Shown here one piece after another: positions 59,739 through 64,000 of a DNA stretch of 64,000 nt (within the stretch, counting starts at the first letter, position 1; each line of letters begins with the position of its first letter). The stretch covers positions 1 to 64,000 of the forward strand of contig VXQT01000036.1 in the NCBI GenBank assembly GCA_009838915.1. Reading direction: 5' to 3'. The translations under genes were made by a program, and so were the position numbers. The notes beneath the pieces were generated by a model that was given only the letters and a program-made list of their open reading frames with translations, was not told the origin of the DNA and made no database searches. The stretch is from Chloroflexota bacterium. Lineage in GTDB: Bacteria; Chloroflexota; Dehalococcoidia; Bin125.

Positions 59739-61685
59739 TCACTCGCCGACGCAGAGGTTGTGGACCGAGACGACAAGTCGCGAGCCGTCGGGTGACCATC
59801 GCCATTCGCTGCACCCGGTGTAGCGAAACGTGGTGCGCAATCGGCCGTCGGAGGCGTAGATTCGAATCTCCTCATTGCCGACCGGCCAGTCGTGCCGACC
59901 GTCTTCAACCGTGAGGTACTCGCCGTCGGGAGTTGACCGATAGCGCAGCAAATCTCGGGGTTCGGAGGCGACTTCCTCAATTGGTCCCTCTGTACCAACT
60001 TCGCCGATCACAGTTCGACCGTCCTTGTAGTAGAAGAACCGTTCACTGTCGGGAAGCCAACGAGCGTTGTAACCGGATCGAGCGGAGTGTAACTCTCCCT
60101 GATCCGTGAGGATGAGCAGGACGTCGTTTGTCATCGCAATCAACAATTGTCCATCTGGTGAGACACGTAGTCCTGTATCAGCAGGGATGGAGCTGAAATC
60201 CGGCCAGCCTTCACCGTCGAGCGTCAGCCTGCGCACTCTGTAGTCACCCGGTTGACCTGGAACAGAGACCCGGACGTAGAGGGACTTGCTATCGGGATGA
60301 AACTCTGCCGTATCGAAGATTGGCAGCCATTGGGACTCCTCTGCGAGCAGGTCCACACGCTGGTTGATGTCAGTCCGATACAACCAGAACGCCCCTGCAT
60401 CGTGGTCGGCTACCGCATGTCTGGGGATGCCCCAGTCCCGGAACACGACGGTCCGACCGTCTGGCGACCATCGCGCCTGTCTCGACAGCAATCGGCCTCG
60501 ACCACACTGACAATATAGGAACGCTTCTCCGATCTCGGTCGTGCGTCCGTCGGGCTCAACGATTGTAAGCGTGAGAGAGGGCTCTGTTCCGAAGCCACTT
60601 GTTTCAGTGCGTCTGGTGTTCATTACAAGAACTCGGCCGCCGGAGGGCGCGACCAGAATGTCACCGCCGCCATGGGGCAATGCCGCTATGTCCTTCGCTT
60701 CCGTCGTGTAACGCTTGAGTTTCGCAGCTCCGGACTCCTCATAGTGTACGAACACGATGCTCTGATCATTGGCATCGAAGTCCCATGGTTCACTTCCCCA
60801 ACTGTCCCTGATGGAGTCGGAGAGCAGATGGGACCGCATACCGGGATCGGTTGAGACGAGCCAGAGCCCGTAGCTGTGAATCACTGGCGCGCGGTCCAGC
60901 AACGGGTCGTACTCCAGATCTCCAACAGGAATCCATCCTTCCCACAATTGGTATCTGTTCGAGACTCTGCACCCTTGATCGCCCGGACGGGCATACAACC
61001 ATTTGCCATCTGGACTGCGTCCTGCTACTTCAACTTCAATGCCTTCCGGCAAGACACAGTGATTGTCTCCGCGGGGCTCACTATGTATGACCGCACCTTG
61101 CTTCGTTGTCGCGTGAGCGACTGCATCGGCGCGATCGAGACGAGGCAGCCCTTTCAGGTCCGAGACCTGTAATCGCAGAGATTCCGCAGTCACCCACCCG
61201 GGCGTTCCGTCGGAAGTCTGAACCAGCAGCCAGCCAATCTCGTTGCCACGCGGAGTCAGGGGGGCGAGTCCGAGGATGGATGCTCGCTGGCCAGGCAGGA
61301 GGATGGCAACCGTCGGCCAGTCGACATTGGGCCACGCATGCAGTTCAACTGAGTCGATCCAGTGCGGCACGTACACGTCAACGGCTGTCTCGGTCAGACC
61401 TCCGCGTGCTTCCGGTTCGGGTGCTGGTCGAGCCGGAGAGTCAGCCGCGACCGACTGTGGCTCACTGTCTTGTACTGTGGACGACTGTTCCCTGTCTTCC
61501 AGTTGCAGCGCGTCAGCTTCCGGTTCCTGGGGAGTGCGGACGACAACCTGGATTTCGCTCTGCGGCGGCGGCTCTGCGGACTCCGGCTGTGGAGACGCAC
61601 TCGGCACGTCATCATGGCAGGCGCCGAGGAGGACCACCAGCAGAATCGCCCACGGAGCCAGTTTCGCCAGCACGCGCAGCCCCAC
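59739..61685 (-). CDS. Lipoprotein with SH3-like domains and a TolB/WD40-like beta-propeller
   Basis: A 648-residue lipoprotein. The signal peptide ends with the lipobox VVLLGACHDD. An acidic Ser/Pro/Glu linker (about residues 25-100) leads to two SH3b-like regions: VELHAWPNVDWPTVAILLPGQRASILGL with GWLLVQTSDGTPGWVTAESL, and AVIHSEPRGDNHCVLPEGIEVEVAGRSPDGKWLYAR. The C-terminal 400 residues form a probable propeller with repeated W-SPDG-type blades (ARWSPDGRTVVF, RVSPDGQLLIAMT, WRWSPDGSRLVVS). It probably senses or binds cell-wall or sugar ligands outside the membrane. The start is the ATG before the signal peptide. Codon use is a little less GC-biased than in its neighbours. Confidence 0.85.
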   Translation of the reverse strand: MGLRVLAKLAPWAILLVVLLGACHDDVPSASPQPESAEPPPQSEIQVVVRTPQEPEADALQLEDREQSSTVQDSEPQSVAADSPARPAPEPEARGGLTETAVDVYVPHWIDSVELHAWPNVDWPTVAILLPGQRASILGLAPLTPRGNEIGWLLVQTSDGTPGWVTAESLRLQVSDLKGLPRLDRADAVAHATTKQGAVIHSEPRGDNHCVLPEGIEVEVAGRSPDGKWLYARPGDQGCRVSNRYQLWEGWIPVGDLEYDPLLDRAPVIHSYGLWLVSTDPGMRSHLLSDSIRDSWGSEPWDFDANDQSIVFVHYEESGAAKLKRYTTEAKDIAALPHGGGDILVAPSGGRVLVMNTRRTETSGFGTEPSLTLTIVEPDGRTTEIGEAFLYCQCGRGRLLSRQARWSPDGRTVVFRDWGIPRHAVADHDAGAFWLYRTDINQRVDLLAEESQWLPIFDTAEFHPDSKSLYVRVSVPGQPGDYRVRRLTLDGEGWPDFSSIPADTGLRVSPDGQLLIAMTNDVLLILTDQGELHSARSGYNARWLPDSERFFYYKDGRTVIGEVGTEGPIEEVASEPRDLLRYRSTPDGEYLTVEDGRHDWPVGNEEIRIYASDGRLRTTFRYTGCSEWRWSPDGSRLVVSVHNLCVGE

Positions 61686-61779
61686 CTTGTGCCTCGCATC
61701 TTGCGACAGATCGCGTCGCTAGTTGATGCGGGCGTTCTAGTCAGGACGACACGGGGCAGTGAGAAGTTCCCAGGCCGGG

Positions 61780-64000
61780 TTACGCCAACTCGACCGGCTC
61801 CGACCAGACGACGCCCTCCGAGCGCAAGCGCTCGACATCCCCGCCTCGGCCTATCTCCGTGAGAATCTCGTCGGTTTCCTGACCCGCCAGCACGCCGGGG
61901 CCGTAGTCGTCTCGGCCGCCGGCCATCGTGGTCAGGGGACCCCAGCGGCGGACGGCGCCCAGGCGGCGGTGATTGGCCACCGGATTGAAGCCGTTGGCGA
62001 GGACATGCTCGTCGTGGGTGAAGAAGTCTCCAACGCTGGCGGAGTCGGCGCGGACGCAGCCGACGCCGGCTGCCGTCAGGCGGCGCTCCCACTCTTCGGC
62101 CGGCGCCCGTGCGAAGACTTCGGCGATGGCGGCGGTCATGGCCGCTTCATCGTCAGCGCTCAGGTCCGAGAGATGCGGCGCGGCGGCTTCGCAGAACGCC
62201 TCCCACTCCTCGCAGGTTGGCGCGGCGAAGAAGACCCAGCCCTCGGACGCCTCGTACAGCCGATACCAGGGCGCGGTGCCGTAGAGCTCACCGTCGACCT
62301 GGCGGCGCGGCGGCTTGCCCTCGTACTGGAGGAAGTCGTCGCTGTTGGCGTAGGCGTTGGCGGTCAGCATGTTGACGTAGATCTCCTGGCCGACGCCGTA
62401 GCGGCGCTGCGCGTAGAGTCCGAGCAGCGTGGCCGAGGCGACCAGCAGGCCCGTGTTGGGATCGGGATTGGCCTCGTTGGCGCGCATCAGCTGGCGCGAA
62501 GCCTCGCGGATTTCCTCGATCGTCTCGCAGCCGGCGGGCGGCATCGCCGATCCCGCCTGGAACAGCGCGCCGCCGATCACCGCGCCGGGAATCGGGTGCG
62601 CCGACGGCCGGCGCGCGCCGGGGGCGTCGGGGCCGTAACCGTTGGCCGAGACCCAGACGATTTCGGGATTGATCGCTCGGGCGGTTTCGTAGCCGATGCC
62701 GAGGCGGTCGGGGACGCCGGGGCGGTAGTTGTGCACGATGGCGTCGGCCCCGGCGATCAGGTCGGCGACGATGCCCTGTCCTTCCTCGGACTTGAGGTCG
62801 ATGCAGATCGATTCCTTGGCGGCGTTGGTCTTCGACGCCAGCAGACCGCGCAGCGGGCCGCCACCCATGCCGCGGAACGGGTCGCCGCCGATCGGTTCGA
62901 CCTTGATCACGCGCGCGCCGAGATCGGCGAGCATCGAAACGCCGATCGGCGTGGCGATGATCGTGGCGAACTCGAGCACCGTGAAGCCGTCCAGCGGCTT
63001 GCCCGAGGGGACTGCGCCGTTGGGCGTGGTGGTCATCGGGATGTGGCCGTTGCGGCCGTCACGTGTGGTCCAGGAGAAACCGTTCGACTCGCCGACCGCC
63101 GGCGCCGGACGCTCGATCTCGGCCGGCGTCTCGCGCAGGTGCGCGATCGGGCCGACCTGCTTGACCGGACCGAACTCGGGATCGTCGAGCGTGATCGTGT
63201 CGCCGTTGGCGGCCATGTCGAGGCTGTCGACGGCCTCTTCGGTCGGCGTGAACGGCTCCGCCGCGACGTTGCCCTGGGCGCGGAATATGTCCATCCACTC
63301 GTCGCAGGTCTTCTCCTGCAACCGTTCGAGGATGCGGTCGCGCATCTCCTCGGTCGCCTCCGGCGTCCACTCGGCCTGACCGCCCTGCCACTGCTCCTCG
63401 GCGAACAGCAGGGTCAGGTCGGCGGCGTCCATGAAGGCGTAGAAGAGGTGCTCGAGCAGGTTGCCGAGCTGGATCCAGCGGCCGTCGCGAGTCATCACCG
63501 GGTGATAGTTGAGCGTCGGCATGCCGCCGCCGATGTTGAAGAGCTGCGGGTAGGTCTCGGGGTCGCGCTCGGAGAGCTGGGTGAGCAGGAGCTGCAGCAG
63601 GTCGAACGGCATCAGGCCCTGCAACAGCGAGGTTTCGACGATCTGGCCGCGACCGCAGCGTTGGCGCTCGATCAAGGCGGCGAGGATGCCCTGCACCGCG
63701 CCCTGCGAGGCCCCGTGCGCTCCGACCGGCACGGCGGCAAATCCCGGACCCTCGCGCAGCCGTTGACCCGAGAACGACAGCATCCGCCCCGACTTGGCCG
63801 AAACCAGCGCCTCGTAGGCCGGATATTCGGCATAGGGCCCGGTCGGGCCGAAGCCGGTGATCGAACAGAAGACAGCCGATTCGTTCAGTTCACGGATGTC
63901 TAAGTACTCAAGCCGGCGGGCCTTGGCCTGGGCGGGCGAGTCGGTCGAGACCACGACGTCCGCCTCGCGGATCAGGTCTTCCAGCCGCGACCGATCCGAA
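61780..64000 (-). CDS. Tandem CaiB/BaiF (family III) CoA-transferase, N-terminus beyond the window
   Basis: The frame stays open to the right edge (last in-window codons read SDRSRLEDLIREADVVVSTD), so the gene starts outside. At least 740 residues form two CaiB/BaiF units. The first lacks its N-terminal part here; it has ITGFGPTGPYAEYPAYEALVSA and CGRGQIVETSLLQGL. The second starts near SGKPLDGFTVLEFATIIATPIGVSMLADLGARVIKVEP and has ANPDPNTGLLVASATLLGLYAQRRYGVGQEIYV. The first unit reads GAHGASQGAVQGILAAL where the catalytic aspartate is expected, so it may be inactive. An internal GTG at 63954 is not a natural start. The substrate is unknown. Confidence 0.9.
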   Translation of the reverse strand, partial: SDRSRLEDLIREADVVVSTDSPAQAKARRLEYLDIRELNESAVFCSITGFGPTGPYAEYPAYEALVSAKSGRMLSFSGQRLREGPGFAAVPVGAHGASQGAVQGILAALIERQRCGRGQIVETSLLQGLMPFDLLQLLLTQLSERDPETYPQLFNIGGGMPTLNYHPVMTRDGRWIQLGNLLEHLFYAFMDAADLTLLFAEEQWQGGQAEWTPEATEEMRDRILERLQEKTCDEWMDIFRAQGNVAAEPFTPTEEAVDSLDMAANGDTITLDDPEFGPVKQVGPIAHLRETPAEIERPAPAVGESNGFSWTTRDGRNGHIPMTTTPNGAVPSGKPLDGFTVLEFATIIATPIGVSMLADLGARVIKVEPIGGDPFRGMGGGPLRGLLASKTNAAKESICIDLKSEEGQGIVADLIAGADAIVHNYRPGVPDRLGIGYETARAINPEIVWVSANGYGPDAPGARRPSAHPIPGAVIGGALFQAGSAMPPAGCETIEEIREASRQLMRANEANPDPNTGLLVASATLLGLYAQRRYGVGQEIYVNMLTANAYANSDDFLQYEGKPPRRQVDGELYGTAPWYRLYEASEGWVFFAAPTCEEWEAFCEAAAPHLSDLSADDEAAMTAAIAEVFARAPAEEWERRLTAAGVGCVRADSASVGDFFTHDEHVLANGFNPVANHRRLGAVRRWGPLTTMAGGRDDYGPGVLAGQETDEILTEIGRGGDVERLRSEGVVWSEPVELA

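Noticed and set aside
61759-63903. Long plus-strand open frame opposite the tandem CoA-transferase (714 codons)
   Set aside because: Antisense shadow; the minus frame carries full CaiB/BaiF motifs and continues to the window edge.

Overview
The window is GC-rich, strongly G/C-biased bacterial chromosome, densely coded on both strands; no gap between genes exceeds about 185 bases. I see no IS, prophage, CRISPR array or rRNA. The gene mix fits a member of Chloroflexota, perhaps the Dehalococcoidia/SAR202 side: FakA-DegV-RecG beside rpmB, a UPF0182 membrane protein, a deazaflavin-type reductase, an LLM-class oxidoreductase, and many CoA-transferases, crotonases and amidohydrolases. That placement is an inference from gene content; no marker tree was possible.

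Layout. 1-8.6 kb: a membrane HExxH protein, a class A penicillin-binding protein, gatC-gatA, an Lrp/AsnC regulator, an aminotransferase and an alpha/beta hydrolase. 8.7-21.2 kb: SPFH protein, UbiA-type prenyltransferase, DDN-type reductase, trpS-argS, recG-degV-fakA with divergent rpmB, an RRM protein and a GNAT-like protein. 21.3-33.8 kb: a mostly minus-strand arginine cluster in transcription order argC-argJ, argB-UPF0182, argD, argG, a small unknown gene, argH, rpe, with a plus-strand membrane-fused molybdopterin oxidoreductase inserted between argJ and argB. 33.9-38.7 kb: two CoA-transferases, a crotonase and a D-aminoacylase-type amidohydrolase. 38.7-41.7 kb: a CotH/VTC/DUF4956 module followed directly by a selenocysteine tRNA. 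41.9-53.0 kb: a decarboxylating dehydrogenase, an Mrr pair, hydrolases, a secreted HNH nuclease, Ldh, cupin, DUF2461, MFS, LLM oxidoreductase and Fic. 53.1-64 kb: crotonase plus amidohydrolase, a thioredoxin-NHL selenoprotein, a sugar-dehydrogenase lipoprotein, DUF35 plus thiolase, a propeller lipoprotein and a tandem CoA-transferase cut by the right edge.

Main discovery. The minus-strand gene at 55074-56582 is interrupted by an in-frame TGA (56442-56444) exactly where its family has the first cysteine of the thioredoxin CxxC centre. Reading it as selenocysteine restores a 502-residue thioredoxin-like/NHL-repeat protein with a U-I-N-C centre. A SECIS-like hairpin lies at suitable spacing downstream, and a tRNA-Sec gene with anticodon TCA and encoded CCA lies about 13 kb away. 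A standard gene caller starts this protein too late and loses the active site. A second signal is a dispersed repeat built of two hairpins in which the arms of the small hairpin change together between copies.
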